Shown: positions 1 to 9,745, counted from the stretch's first letter. The stretch: 64,000 nt of DNA from BOG-908 sp964247675 (GCA_964247675.1 CAXTVW010000004.1:1-64000); one strand, 5' to 3'. A program made the numbers and translations. Notes: generated from the letters alone by a model not told the origin.

Positions 1-21
1 GTCAGTAGCAAAAGTTTTTTG

Positions 22-43
22 CTTCTTTTTTTCAAAAAAGAAG
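22..43. terminator. Palindromic poly-T/poly-A element, copy 1
   Basis: A perfect 10-bp inverted repeat (CTTCTTTTTT / AAAAAAGAAG, 2-nt loop) lies just upstream of the aldehyde dehydrogenase. It is flanked by AAAAGTTTTTTG on the left and GCCTT on the right. The same core recurs three more times between genes in the first 2.8 kb, plus a degenerate copy near 4.1 kb. The structure fits a bidirectional terminator or a short dispersed repeat; which of the two is inferred. Confidence 0.6.
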
Positions 44-68
44 GCCTTTTTTCCTGCAGGAGTTTGTC

Positions 69-1544
69 ATGCTGAACCCCGCCGCCCCCCTGAAACTCAC
101 CGATCCGGACCTGCTGCGCCAGGCGAACCTGATCGACGGCGCCTGGGTGCAGGCCGATAGCGGCCAGGTGGTGGCCGTGCGCAACCCGGCCACCGGCGCG
201 CTGGTGGGCGAGGTGCCGAGCATGGGCCAGGCGGAGACGGCGCGTGCCATTGCTGCCGCCTACCGGGCGCAGAAGGCCTGGCGCAAGCTGACCGCCAAGG
301 AGCGCCAGAAGCCGCTGCGCCGCCTGTTCGACCTGATGATGGCCAACCAGGAGGACCTGGCGGTGATCATGACGGCCGAGCAGGGCAAGCCGCTGGCGGA
401 GAGTCGCAGCGAGGTGGCCTATGCCGCCAGCTTCATCGAGTTTTTCGCCGAGGAGGCCAAGCGGGTGTACGGCGACACCATTCCGCCGCATCTGCCGGGG
501 CGTCGGATCATCGTGCAGAAAGAGCCGATCGGCGTGTTCGCGGCGATCACGCCGTGGAATTTTCCGGCCGCCATGATCACCCGCAAGGCCGGGCCGGGCT
601 GGGCGGCGGGCTGCGCCGGGGTGATACGGCCGGCTACGCAGACGCCGTTCTCCGCATTGGCGCTGGGCGTGCTGGCGGAGCGGGCCGGGCTGCCGGCGGG
701 CATCTGCAACATCATCACCGGGCCGGCGACCGGTATTGGCGCGGAGATGACGGCCAACCCGATGGTGCGCAAGCTGACGTTCACCGGCAGCACCGCGGTG
801 GGCGCCAAGCTGCTGGCGCAATGCGCGCCCACGATCAAGAAGACGAGCATGGAGCTTGGCGGCAACGCGCCGTTCATCGTGTTCGACGACGCCGATCTGG
901 ATGAGGCGGTTAAGGGAGCGATCGCCAGCAAGTACCGCAACACCGGGCAGACCTGCGTGTGCGCCAACCGGCTGCTGGTGCAGGACGGCGTGTATGACGC
1001 GTTTGTTGAGAAGCTTACCGCGGCGGTGCGCAACCTGCGCGTTGGCAACGGCATGGATGAGGGGGTTACGCAGGGCCCGCTCATCAACGGCGACGCGCTG
1101 CGGAAGGTGGAGGACCACGTGGCCGATGCCTTGCAGCGCGGCGCGCGCGTGGTGACAGGCGGCAAGCGCCATGCGCTGGGCGGCAATTTCTATGAGCCGA
1201 CCATTCTGGCCGACGTGCCGCGCGCGGCCGACATCTTCCGCGACGAGACGTTCGGCCCGGTGGCGCCGCTGTTCCGTTTCAGCACCGAGGACGAGGCGGT
1301 GGAGATGGCCAACGACACGGAGTTCGGCCTGGCCGCGTATTTCTACACGCGCGACGTGGGCCGGGTGTTCCGCGTGGCCGAGGGGATCGAGGCGGGGATC
1401 ATTGGGATCAACGAGGGTATCATATCCACCGAGGTGGCGCCGTTCGGTGGCGTGAAATCTTCCGGGCTGGGGCGCGAAGGTTCGAAATACGGGATCGAGG
1501 ACTACCTGGAGATAAAGTATCTCTGTCTTGGCGGCGTGGCGTGA
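69..1544 (+). CDS. gabD: NAD(P)-dependent succinate-semialdehyde dehydrogenase-like aldehyde dehydrogenase
   Basis: This 491-aa protein is a full-length aldehyde dehydrogenase that oxidises an aldehyde to its carboxylic acid with NAD(P). It most resembles cytosolic succinate-semialdehyde dehydrogenase of GABA breakdown. Visible landmarks are the oxyanion Asn in PWNFP (N164), the general-base Glu in MELGGNAP (E262) and the catalytic Cys in NTGQTCVCANR (C296). The ATG at 69 has a good ribosome-binding site (GCAGGAG, 56-62). One oddity is the segment around residues 176-188: the Lys that normally binds the cofactor ribose or phosphate (consensus VxKPA) is Arg here (VIRPA, R187), and the preceding residues are unusual (PGWAAGC). 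The family is secure; the exact substrate is not, given that change. No operon partner is seen. Confidence 0.85.
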   Translation: MLNPAAPLKLTDPDLLRQANLIDGAWVQADSGQVVAVRNPATGALVGEVPSMGQAETARAIAAAYRAQKAWRKLTAKERQKPLRRLFDLMMANQEDLAVIMTAEQGKPLAESRSEVAYAASFIEFFAEEAKRVYGDTIPPHLPGRRIIVQKEPIGVFAAITPWNFPAAMITRKAGPGWAAGCAGVIRPATQTPFSALALGVLAERAGLPAGICNIITGPATGIGAEMTANPMVRKLTFTGSTAVGAKLLAQCAPTIKKTSMELGGNAPFIVFDDADLDEAVKGAIASKYRNTGQTCVCANRLLVQDGVYDAFVEKLTAAVRNLRVGNGMDEGVTQGPLINGDALRKVEDHVADALQRGARVVTGGKRHALGGNFYEPTILADVPRAADIFRDETFGPVAPLFRFSTEDEAVEMANDTEFGLAAYFYTRDVGRVFRVAEGIEAGIIGINEGIISTEVAPFGGVKSSGLGREGSKYGIEDYLEIKYLCLGGVA

Positions 1545-1616
1545 GATGCGGCGCTGCTGTCATTGGTGTGGCGTTTGTGGCGTTCTTTGCGGGTACGGCA
1601 TTTAGCGAGGGCGTTG

Positions 1617-1781
1617 TAGCATAGCGGAACGATGACGGGCGGATCGGCCGTTGCGGTGATCACGGTGGTGCCGGATTCGGGCGAGGGCGGGCTGAAGGGT
1701 TTGCAGGGGGCGTTGACGATCAGCCAGCCTGGCGGTGTGCATCATTATGCGTTTGACTACGCGCTTCCGGCAGCTCCTTGA
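1617..1781 (+). pseudogene. DUF3224-like C-terminal remnant
   Basis: The reading frame ending at 1781 encodes HSGTMTGGSA at its start, then a VVPDSGEGGLKGLQG stretch and a terminal HHYAFDYALP. This is the pattern of the C-terminal half of DUF3224 proteins (HSGTM...GSGTGEL.GL.G......Y.FDY). An in-frame TAG immediately precedes the His codon and nothing recognisable lies before it, so this is a relic of about 50 codons rather than a working gene. The DUF3224 match is from memory of the family pattern. Confidence 0.45.
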
Positions 1782-1797
1782 GGCGAGGAAGGAAGCA

Positions 1798-1820
1798 GTT
1801 CTTTTTTGGAAAAAAAGAAC
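1798..1820. terminator. Palindromic poly-T/poly-A element, copy 2
   Basis: Inverted repeat GTTCTTTTTT / AAAAAAGAAC with a short GGA loop, followed by CCAAAAAACTTTT. It is the reverse orientation of copy 1 and sits between the DUF3224 remnant and the 3' end of the DUF1223 gene. Confidence 0.55.
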
Positions 1821-1911
1821 CAAAAAACTTTTATCTCGTTTGTTGGTGCGATGTTGAGACGCGCGCTTCGACGTTCGGCTACAGCGGAGTTAAAAGAAGG
1901 TGTCGCTTCCT

Positions 1912-2595
1912 TCAACTGTGCCCAGCCGCCAAGATCGGCCCGGTGCCCGCGGCCTGCAACAGGACTGCACTCTTTAGTCCGTCTCTCGGCGCTGCCGGCA
2001 GTGTAAAACTTTCCGCCTGCCCGTGCCAGGTGCCCAGTTTTACGACCTGATGCACCACGTTGCGGTGTGGCAGCGTCTCGCCGGCGTTCTCGCCGCGATG
2101 GATCGGCACCTGCACCAGCGCGGGATCGTACCGCACCAGCACCACGTCCGCCTGCCCGTGGCCTGCGCTGACCTGCGCTGCGGTTTCTGTCACATGCACG
2201 GCCGGGCCGGTGTCGCCGCGGTCACCCAGCCTGATCAGGCTGGCCAGTTCGCCGTCCTGGCTGCCCACACCGTCCACCCGGCCGTTCACCACCACCTGGG
2301 GCGTGAATACGCCGTCATGGCCCAAAGCGTGCGCGTAATCGTATTGCCGTTGCGTGTAGGCCGCGTTGCCGAACGTGTCGCGCCAGCCGAGGTAATCCCA
2401 ATAGGTGACCTCCCAGCTCAGCGCCAGCACGTCCGGCCGTTCGGCGATGGCCAGCACGCGCGCGTTCGCCGGCGGGCAGGAGGAACAGCCCTGGCTTTGG
2501 AAAAGCTCGACGACCACGGGATGATCGGCATCGGCGGCGAACGCCGGCGCGGCCAGCGCGCAACCGGCCAGCGCGACTAGCAGTGGTCTTTTCAT
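1912..2595 (-). CDS. Secreted DUF1223 thioredoxin-fold protein
   Basis: This 227-aa protein has an N-terminal signal peptide (MKRPLLVALAGCALAAPAFA, cleavage after residue 20). The body matches DUF1223, a periplasmic thioredoxin-like family. It carries a CxxC pair (C37-S-S-C40) in the context VELFQSQGCSSCPP, then the family motifs YWDYLGWRD and FTPQVVVNG. The function of DUF1223 is not established; the CxxC suggests thiol-disulphide chemistry. Length is normal. The gene stands alone, with palindromic elements downstream of its 3' end and upstream of its start. Confidence 0.85.
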   Translation of the reverse strand: MKRPLLVALAGCALAAPAFAADADHPVVVELFQSQGCSSCPPANARVLAIAERPDVLALSWEVTYWDYLGWRDTFGNAAYTQRQYDYAHALGHDGVFTPQVVVNGRVDGVGSQDGELASLIRLGDRGDTGPAVHVTETAAQVSAGHGQADVVLVRYDPALVQVPIHRGENAGETLPHRNVVHQVVKLGTWHGQAESFTLPAAPRDGLKSAVLLQAAGTGPILAAGHS

Positions 2596-2666
2596 TGGCC
2601 GCTCCTCCTGTTGGACCAGGTTTCGGAGCGGGTGGGCGGGAGGTTACCTAGGCAAGAAAGCAAGGC

Positions 2667-2688
2667 CTTCTTTTTTGAAAAAAAGAAG
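2667..2688. terminator. Palindromic poly-T/poly-A element, copy 3
   Basis: Arms CTTCTTTTTT and AAAAAAGAAG, preceded by AAGGC and followed by CAAAAAACTTTT. This is the reverse orientation of copies 1 and 4. It lies about 70 bp upstream of the DUF1223 gene start. Confidence 0.6.
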
Positions 2689-2758
2689 CAAAAAACTTTT
2701 GACTCCGCTGTCGCGGCATTTGTTCTGATAGCCGCCGACAGGGAGTAAAAGTCTTTTG

Positions 2759-2780
2759 CTTCTTTTCTTCAGAAAAGAAG
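2759..2780. terminator. Palindromic poly-T/poly-A element, copy 4
   Basis: Perfect 10-bp arms CTTCTTTTCT / AGAAAAGAAG around a TC loop. The paired T-to-C and A-to-G changes relative to the other copies keep the stem intact, which argues for selection on the hairpin. It abuts the 3' end of the DUF1993 gene and would act as its terminator. Confidence 0.65.
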
Positions 2781-2791
2781 GCCTTGCCTTG

Positions 2792-3295
2792 CTACATTCC
2801 CATGAAATCCCGCTTGCCGATTTGCACGCCGTTATGGCGCAGGATGTTGTAGGCAGTCGTCATGTGGAAATACAGGTTCGGCAGCACGAAGCCGGTCACG
2901 TAGTCGGCGCCGCTGAGTGCCACTTCCTGGCCGCGGACTTTCAGCGTGATCTGCCGCGTCTCGCTGCCGTCCAATTGTGCCTCGGTGATCCCTTCGAGAA
3001 AAGCGATCGTCTTGGCGACACGCGCTTGCAGCTCCTCGAAATTGCTCTCCGTGTCGGGATAGGAGGGCGGCTCCATGCCAGCGAGCCGGGCGCCGCCGTT
3101 CTTCACCAAGTCGGACGCGATCTGCACCTGGCGCGACAGCTTGTGCATGTCCGGCGCCAGGCGGGCATCGACCAGAACCTCGGGTGCGAACTTGCGGGCT
3201 TCCGCATCGGCACGGCCCTTTTCGAGCACGCCGCCAAGCGCGCGAAAGCCGCGTATGAATATCGGGATCGAGATCTGGTACATGGAAACCGGCAT
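2792..3295 (-). CDS. DUF1993 family protein
   Basis: This 167-aa protein starts MPVSMYQISIPIF and ends with the family's NLYFHMTTAYNILRHNGV segment, both typical of DUF1993. The family is predicted to adopt a DinB/YfiT-like four-helix fold, but its reaction is unknown. No signal peptide or membrane segment is present. The protein is full length. The next gene upstream on the same strand encodes a pterin dehydratase 50 bp away, so the two could be cotranscribed. Confidence 0.8.
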   Translation of the reverse strand: MPVSMYQISIPIFIRGFRALGGVLEKGRADAEARKFAPEVLVDARLAPDMHKLSRQVQIASDLVKNGGARLAGMEPPSYPDTESNFEELQARVAKTIAFLEGITEAQLDGSETRQITLKVRGQEVALSGADYVTGFVLPNLYFHMTTAYNILRHNGVQIGKRDFMGM

Positions 3296-3345
3296 GGGCG
3301 CGCTCCTGCTGTTCCGCGCCGCTATACACCCATCCGGCCCCCGCG

Positions 3346-3645
3346 CTAGGCGTCCGCTTCCACCAAACGGTCGATCGCCTCCGCCATGCGCGCGTCGCGT
3401 TCCGACAATCCATGCGCGTCATGCGTGGTCAGCGTGATCGTCACGCGGTTATAGACGTTCTCCCATTCCGGATGGTGGTCCATGCGTTCTGCCAGCAGCG
3501 CCACGCGGGACATGAACGCCCAGGCCGCACTGAAATCGGCGAAGCGGAACTGCCGCATTATGGCGTCGCGCCCGTCCACCATCGCCCAGTGAGGCCGCGC
3601 CGCCGCCAGCGCCTTGCGTTGCGCGTCATCGAGCCTTGCCACCAT
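3346..3645 (-). CDS. phhB: Pterin-4a-carbinolamine dehydratase
   Basis: This 99-aa protein is a full-length 4a-hydroxytetrahydrobiopterin dehydratase. It dehydrates the 4a-carbinolamine formed by aromatic amino-acid hydroxylases and so recycles the pterin cofactor. The signature DHHPEWENVYNRV (catalytic His57-His58) and the later TTHDAHGLSERD motif (His75) are intact. It is divergent from the metallopeptidase gene, with only about 30 bp between the two starts. No phenylalanine hydroxylase is in the window. Confidence 0.9.
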   Translation of the reverse strand: MVARLDDAQRKALAAARPHWAMVDGRDAIMRQFRFADFSAAWAFMSRVALLAERMDHHPEWENVYNRVTITLTTHDAHGLSERDARMAEAIDRLVEADA

Positions 3646-3677
3646 ATTATGTTACTCCGTTTCCTGAAGGTGCATCC

Positions 3678-4082
3678 ATGCCAGCCTATACTACCCCGCC
3701 TAGCGAGGAGGACATCCTGGCCATGGCCGAAGCCGCCCTGGCTGCGTTGCCGGAGCGGCTGGTCCGCCACGTGGAAGGGCTCGCGATCATGGTGGAGGAC
3801 ATGGCCGACGAGGAGACGCTCGCGGCGCTTGAGGTGGAGAACGCCTGGGAACTGACCGGCCTGTATCGCGGCATCCCGATGACGGAGCGCAGCGTGTCCG
3901 ACCCGGTGCGCCTGCCGGACACGATCATGCTGTATCGCGATCCGATCCTGATTGAGTGGATCGAGACGGGGGAGGATCTGGCGCGCCTGGTCGGTAGCGT
4001 TCTGGTGCACGAGGTCGCGCATCATTTTGGGTTTTCCGACGCGGAGATCGAGCGGATCGAGGCGGATATGTTGGATCGGTGA
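3678..4082 (+). CDS. Minimal zinc metallopeptidase (DUF1025-type)
   Basis: This 134-aa protein belongs to the small metallopeptidase family with the HExxHxxG-type motif HEVAHHFG (residues 111-118), followed by FSDAEIERIEADM. That organisation is characteristic of the family, which is found throughout alphaproteobacteria; the substrate is unknown. I prefer the ATG at 3678 over an in-frame ATG at 3636 because CTGAAGG lies at the right distance upstream and the family normally starts near this point. A degenerate palindrome follows the stop. Confidence 0.85.
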   Translation: MPAYTTPPSEEDILAMAEAALAALPERLVRHVEGLAIMVEDMADEETLAALEVENAWELTGLYRGIPMTERSVSDPVRLPDTIMLYRDPILIEWIETGEDLARLVGSVLVHEVAHHFGFSDAEIERIEADMLDR

Positions 4083-4100
4083 GGGTTGAGGAAGCAGACC

Positions 4101-4130
4101 TTTCTTTTTTGACAGAAGAGCAAGAAACTC
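4101..4130. repeat. Degenerate copy of the palindromic element
   Basis: TTTCTTTTTTGACAGAAGAGCA resembles the poly-T/poly-A palindrome with several mismatches in the right arm, and is followed by AAGAAACTCCGCTG. The flank ACTCCGCTGTC also follows copy 3 (2702 onward), which supports a shared origin. Confidence 0.4.
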
Positions 4131-4137
4131 CGCTGTC

Positions 4138-4596
4138 TCAGTTTGGATCTGGCACCCGCACAAAAGCCTTGTGAACTGACCTGAGGTCATAGCGGAATCC
4201 CGTCCATCCAGCCCGACGCGCGCTTGCTGCCAATGGGGCGCGAGGTATAAACATCTCTGGTTTCTGGAGATCCGCCGCGAGATAATGAATGGCGTAAGTC
4301 TTCAGATCGGACGTCACTAGCACCAAGAACAAGGGAAAATAGATTCCCGCTTGCATTCGTTCTCTTTGAGGATCCCAAGCCGCCCCCATCAAGAATGGAG
4401 GAATTTCACTTACATTTTTGGTCGTGCTGGTTTTTACCTGAGCAAGGTAGCCGCAGAAGTCACAAACCACATCGGCGCATTTAAAATTGTTCGGCAAACG
4501 CTTAAGCGTTTTAGCTCGCTTACATCTTGGGCAGAAGCAATCAGCAACCACACGCTGCTCTCCAAAAGAGCCAAGTTCCTGCCGCTTCGTTGCCAT
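4138..4596 (-). CDS. DpnI-like nuclease domain, stand-alone
   Basis: This 152-aa protein aligns by eye with the N-terminal catalytic domain of the restriction enzyme DpnI. It has two CxxC zinc knuckles (C22/C25 and C45/C48), the Asp just before the second knuckle (D42), a QVK in place of DpnI's ELK (Q53, K55), and the terminal block RAPLAASARRAGW-G matching DpnI's RPPLAPTARRAGWIG. The second acidic residue of the PD-(D/E)xK site is therefore Gln. DpnI's C-terminal winged helix, which reads methylated GATC, is missing, so the protein is about 60% of DpnI length. The gene is clearly less GC-rich than its neighbours, pointing to recent transfer. It may bind or cut DNA with altered specificity, or be a non-cutting relic; no methylase lies beside it. 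Confidence 0.7.
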   Translation of the reverse strand: MATKRQELGSFGEQRVVADCFCPRCKRAKTLKRLPNNFKCADVVCDFCGYLAQVKTSTTKNVSEIPPFLMGAAWDPQRERMQAGIYFPLFLVLVTSDLKTYAIHYLAADLQKPEMFIPRAPLAASARRAGWTGFRYDLRSVHKAFVRVPDPN

Positions 4597-4623
4597 GTTG
4601 CGTTTGTTAGCTAAACGGGCGTT

Positions 4624-5541
4624 TCACTCGCGCGTTACAGTTGCCTTCAACCCATCCTGCAACCCAACATCCGCCGAAACACCAAGCAACTCCTGCGCCC
4701 GAGCCGCGGACCCCACCGACCGCCGGATGTCGCCAGCCCGCGCCGGCCCGTGCGCTACCGCCGCTTCCACCCCGCAAATCTCGCCCAGCACACGCGCCAG
4801 CTCCAGCACGCTCGTCTCCCGCCCGGTGCATACGTTGCTGACCCAGGCGCCAGGGGCTCGGCCCAGATACGCCATCGCCGCAGCAAGATGCGCCACCACG
4901 TCGGCCACGAACACGAAATCCCGTGTTTGCCCGCCGTCGCCGTGCACCGTGACGCCGGCGCCGCGCGCGATGCGGTCGGCGAATATCGAGATCACGCCGC
5001 TATAGGGCGAGTTCGGGTCCTGACGCGGCCCGTACACGTTGAAGAACCGTAATCCGAAACTCGGCACGCCGTGCACGCCCCAGCCGACGGCGGCGTGCAG
5101 CTCGGAGCCGTATTTGTCCGCGCCGTAGGCCGTCTGCGGGGCGCAGGCTAGACCTTCGTGGGCGACCGCGTCGCCGATGTTGCCGTAGGTGGCCGCCGAG
5201 GATGCGTATACCACCGGCAGGTGCGCGGCGCGGCAGGCATCCAGCACGGTGATGGTGCCGGTCAGGTTCACCCGGTGCGTCCCCGCCCAGTCCTCGTTGC
5301 CGCGCGCCACCGACGCGATCGCCGCGAGGTGGTAGCATCCCGCCGCCCCGTCCAGCGCGGCGCGCAGCGCGCCTTCGTCGCAGATGTCCGCCTCGATCAG
5401 CTCGGCGCCGGCGCCGAGATTGTGGCGGTGGCCGGTGGAGAGGTCGTCGATCACCCGCACGCCGTGGCCCTGCGCCAGTAGCGCATCCGTCAGATGCGAG
5501 CCGATGAACCCCGCGCCTCCGGTGACAACGAACAGGGCCAT
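4624..5541 (-). CDS. NAD-dependent epimerase/dehydratase (UDP-glucose 4-epimerase-like)
   Basis: This 305-aa protein is an extended short-chain dehydrogenase acting on a nucleotide sugar. It shows the NAD motif TGGAGFIG (residues 7-14), the catalytic YxxxK (Y139-GAD-K143) with preceding SSAATYG (S114/S115), and the sugar-contact region RFFNVYGPRQ-PNSPYSG. That places it with UDP-glucose or UDP-GlcNAc 4-epimerases. I chose the ATG at 5541 rather than 5601 because MALFVVTGGAGFIG is where the family begins. The gene is divergent from glmU, whose product makes UDP-GlcNAc, a plausible substrate. Confidence 0.85.
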   Translation of the reverse strand: MALFVVTGGAGFIGSHLTDALLAQGHGVRVIDDLSTGHRHNLGAGAELIEADICDEGALRAALDGAAGCYHLAAIASVARGNEDWAGTHRVNLTGTITVLDACRAAHLPVVYASSAATYGNIGDAVAHEGLACAPQTAYGADKYGSELHAAVGWGVHGVPSFGLRFFNVYGPRQDPNSPYSGVISIFADRIARGAGVTVHGDGGQTRDFVFVADVVAHLAAAMAYLGRAPGAWVSNVCTGRETSVLELARVLGEICGVEAAVAHGPARAGDIRRSVGSAARAQELLGVSADVGLQDGLKATVTRE

Positions 5542-5655
5542 CTGCAATCTCCACTCGGGCGCCACGTGTGCGATACCTGCCACGAAACGTATCGATATCA
5601 AATGTGCGCGTGTTGACGCTTTCCCGCGGCCGCCACCGCCGGTAGAACCGCTTGC

Positions 5656-6998
5656 ATGCCCGAAGACACAAGTTCGTCAGACACCTGCGCCGTCATCCTG
5701 GCGGCGGGGCTGGGCACGCGGATGAAATCCGCACTCCCCAAGGCCGCCCACGCCATTGCCGGCCGCCCCATGCTGCGCCATCTGCTGGACGCGGCCGAGG
5801 CGGTGTTCACCCGCATCGTGGTGGTGATCGGCCCGCAGATGGAGCGTCTCGCTACGCTGGCAGCGCCGCATCCGACCGAGATCCAGCACGATCGCCTGGG
5901 CACCGCCCACGCCGCCCTGTGCGCCGCCGCCCGGTTCGGCGGTGGCGAGGTGGCCATCCTGTTTGCCGACAACCCGCTGATCCGCCCGGAAACCCTGGCC
6001 CGGCTGATGGCCGAGCGCCAGGCCGCCGGCGCCGGCCTGGCGCTGATGGCCATGCGCCCCGCGGACCCCGCCCGCTACGGCCGGCTGGTCCAGGATGAAT
6101 CCGGCCGCGTCACCAGCATCGTCGAATGGGCGGACGCCACCGCGGCCCAGCGCGACATCGGTTTGTGCAACGCCGGCGCGCTGTGCGGCCCGGCGGCCCG
6201 GCTGACGGCCTGGCTGCGCGAGATACGTCCGGACAACAGCCGCGGCGAATACTACCTGACCGACCTGGTGCGTCTCGCGGTGCGGGACGGCGCCGGTGTG
6301 GTCGCGGTGGAGGCCGACGAAAGCGAGCTGCGCGGCATCAACTCGCGCGCCGAGCTGGCGGATGCCGAGGCGGTGGTGCAGCGCCGCCTGCGCGCCGCCG
6401 CCATGGAGGCTGGCGCCACGCTGCAGGCGCCGGACACCGTGTTCTTCAGCGCTGACACCACGCTGGCTCCGGACACGGTGGTTGGTCCGCACGTGGTGTT
6501 CGGCCCGGGCGTGCGTGTGGAAGGGGCCGCCGAGATACGCGCCTTCAGCCACCTGGAAGGCTGCCGCGTCCAGGGCGGCGCCATCATCGGCCCCTACGCG
6601 CGCCTGCGCCCGGGCACGGTGGTGGAGGCGGGCGCGCATGTGGGCAATTTCGTCGAGCTGAAAGCCACCACGCTGGGCCAGGGGGCGAAGGCCAACCACC
6701 TGACCTATCTGGGCGACGCCGCCATAGGCGCCGGCACCAACATCGGCGCGGGCACCATCACCTGCAATTACGACGGCTATGCCAAGCACCGCACCACCAT
6801 AGGCGAGCGCGTCTTCGTGGGGTCGGACGCCGTGCTGGTGGCGCCGGTGACCCTGGCGGACGGTTCGTTCGTGGCCGCCGGCAGCGTGATCACCGAGGAT
6901 GTGGCGGCAGACGCGATGGCGATCGGCCGCGCCAGGCAGGCCACCCTGCCAGGACGTGCGGCCGCGTTCCGCGCGGCACACAGGAAGGAACAGAGCTG

Positions 6999-6999
<1 letters not shown>
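5656..6999 (+). CDS. glmU: Bifunctional UDP-GlcNAc pyrophosphorylase / glucosamine-1-phosphate acetyltransferase
   Basis: This 447-aa enzyme carries out the last two steps to UDP-GlcNAc: acetylation of glucosamine-1-phosphate, then uridylyl transfer. The N-terminal nucleotidyltransferase domain has LAAGLGTRMKS (residues 15-25). The C-terminal left-handed beta helix carries isoleucine-patch hexapeptides with FVELK, NHLTYLGDA and NIGAGTITCNYDG, all glmU hallmarks. Length is normal. Its TGA overlaps the glmS ATG by one base, so the two are translationally coupled. The product feeds peptidoglycan and lipopolysaccharide synthesis. Confidence 0.97.
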
Positions 7000-8825
<1,826 letters not shown>

Positions 8826-8849
8826 GAAAGCGCCGGGTTGGATTGAACG

Positions 8850-8938
8850 TGTCGACATACAATTAAATCAGTTTCTCAACAATTAAATTGGTTTCTGCAC
8901 AATGAAATTGGTTTCCAGACGATTAAGTTGGTTCGTCC
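8850..8938. mobile_element. Putative glmS-proximal end of a Tn7-like transposon
   Basis: Twenty-four bases after the glmS stop the sequence begins TGTCGACATAC and runs into four tandem 20-bp AT-rich repeats, in a region where the chromosome is otherwise very GC-rich. Tn7 inserts about 25 bp past glmS with its right end toward glmS, that end starts with TGT, and it carries four TnsB sites of about 22 bp packed into 90 bp. Position, terminal bases, number and spacing all agree. No tnsABCDE follows and no opposite end was found by eye. The main alternative is an IS21-family end, which also has multiple terminal repeats. Confidence 0.5.
8859..8938 (+). repeat. Four tandem 20-bp direct repeats
   Basis: Units start at 8859, 8879, 8899 and 8919, each close to ACAATTAAATTGGTTTCTGC. 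Units 1-3 share ACAATxAAAT and GTTTC; unit 4 is more diverged (ACGATTAAGTTGGTTC). The exact 20-bp period and AT-richness suggest binding sites for a transposase such as TnsB along one face of the helix. Confidence 0.8.
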
Positions 8939-9027
8939 GACTTCTACGTCCGGCGGTTCTCCCCAGCATCAGCCCCCGACTCCAGGCGGTAGCGTCTCCG
9001 GTGTCGTGATGCTCGGACAGACGGGCG

Positions 9028-9402
9028 TTATCTGCGAGACGCGCGAGAGGAACGGCTTGAGGTATCCAGGTTTTCCTTGAGCTCCTCCGATGCGTCGAGC
9101 AGTCCCTTGAGCGTGAAGGCGGAGTGGTTCCAGAAAGGAAAACCTGTGATTGGCGCCAGAAACACCCGAAGGTCGTAGTTTTTGGGCGCGATTATCTGAT
9201 ACTTGGCGAGGACTTGTTCCTTGGTGGGCGCCAGAAGGCAGTCCAGCCGCCGCAGGACGGTGAACGGCAGGATGACCCGACGATACTCAGGTTCGCGGAA
9301 AGCGCCCCGCAGCAGCTCAGCCGTCCGCCAGATGAGGTCCGCCAAATCCGTCTTGGTCTGGGCCGGTGCGGCTAAACCAGGTTGAGGTATTTTATCGTTC
9401 AT
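9028..9402 (-). pseudogene. hsdM: Truncated type I restriction methyltransferase (HsdM N-terminus)
   Basis: The ATG at 9402 has a strong ribosome-binding site (GAGGAAAC) and opens a frame with the HsdM N-terminal helical domain: TDLADLIWRTAELLRG, EYRRVILPFTVLRRLD and FWNHSAFTLKGLL. Homology stops at KENLDT, where HsdM normally continues with a YIxGF segment and the SAM-binding methylase domain. The last ten codons (Ser/Arg-rich) are unrelated. About 115 of some 500 residues remain, so no methylation activity is possible. hsdS and hsdR are absent. The breakpoint near 9065 lies about 130 bp from the repeat array, consistent with a deletion inside the element. Confidence 0.75.
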
Positions 9403-9745
9403 GTTTCCTCGGAGGCAAACTTGCGGTGCAGGATTGCGGACCGGACCGCGCCGACGCCGGAGCCGGTCCTCGACTTTTGGCGACGGTAGCGTCTGCGTAG
9501 ACGGCAAAAAGGGGCGGCGGTCATCGGGTCAGCTGCCTAGGTTGAGGTCTGAGCAAGCCTTGGGCGCGGGTTCGACGTCCTGCGGTATCGTTGCTCAACA
9601 GTGTGGTCACCACCTTGGCGGCTGGCCTAGCTTCTTTTTCGCTGGCGAGTTGAGAGGGGAAGTCAGCCGTGAAGGTCATCTCCCCGAACCCGATTCCGCG
9701 CAGCAGGCAACAATCAGCCTGCACGCGGCTGTACGCTGAACCCTG

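Noticed and set aside
8859..8938. CRISPR array
   Set aside because: Four 20-bp units directly adjoining, with no spacers and no cas genes.
8826..9027. glmS ribozyme or other riboswitch near glmS
   Set aside because: The glmS ribozyme lies upstream of glmS in Gram-positives. Here glmS is coupled to glmU, and the downstream sequence is a repeat array rather than a folded RNA.
9028..9507. Longer start for the hsdM fragment at 9507
   Set aside because: The first 35 residues are Arg/Pro-rich and unlike HsdM; the ATG at 9402 has a strong ribosome-binding site and the family N-terminus.
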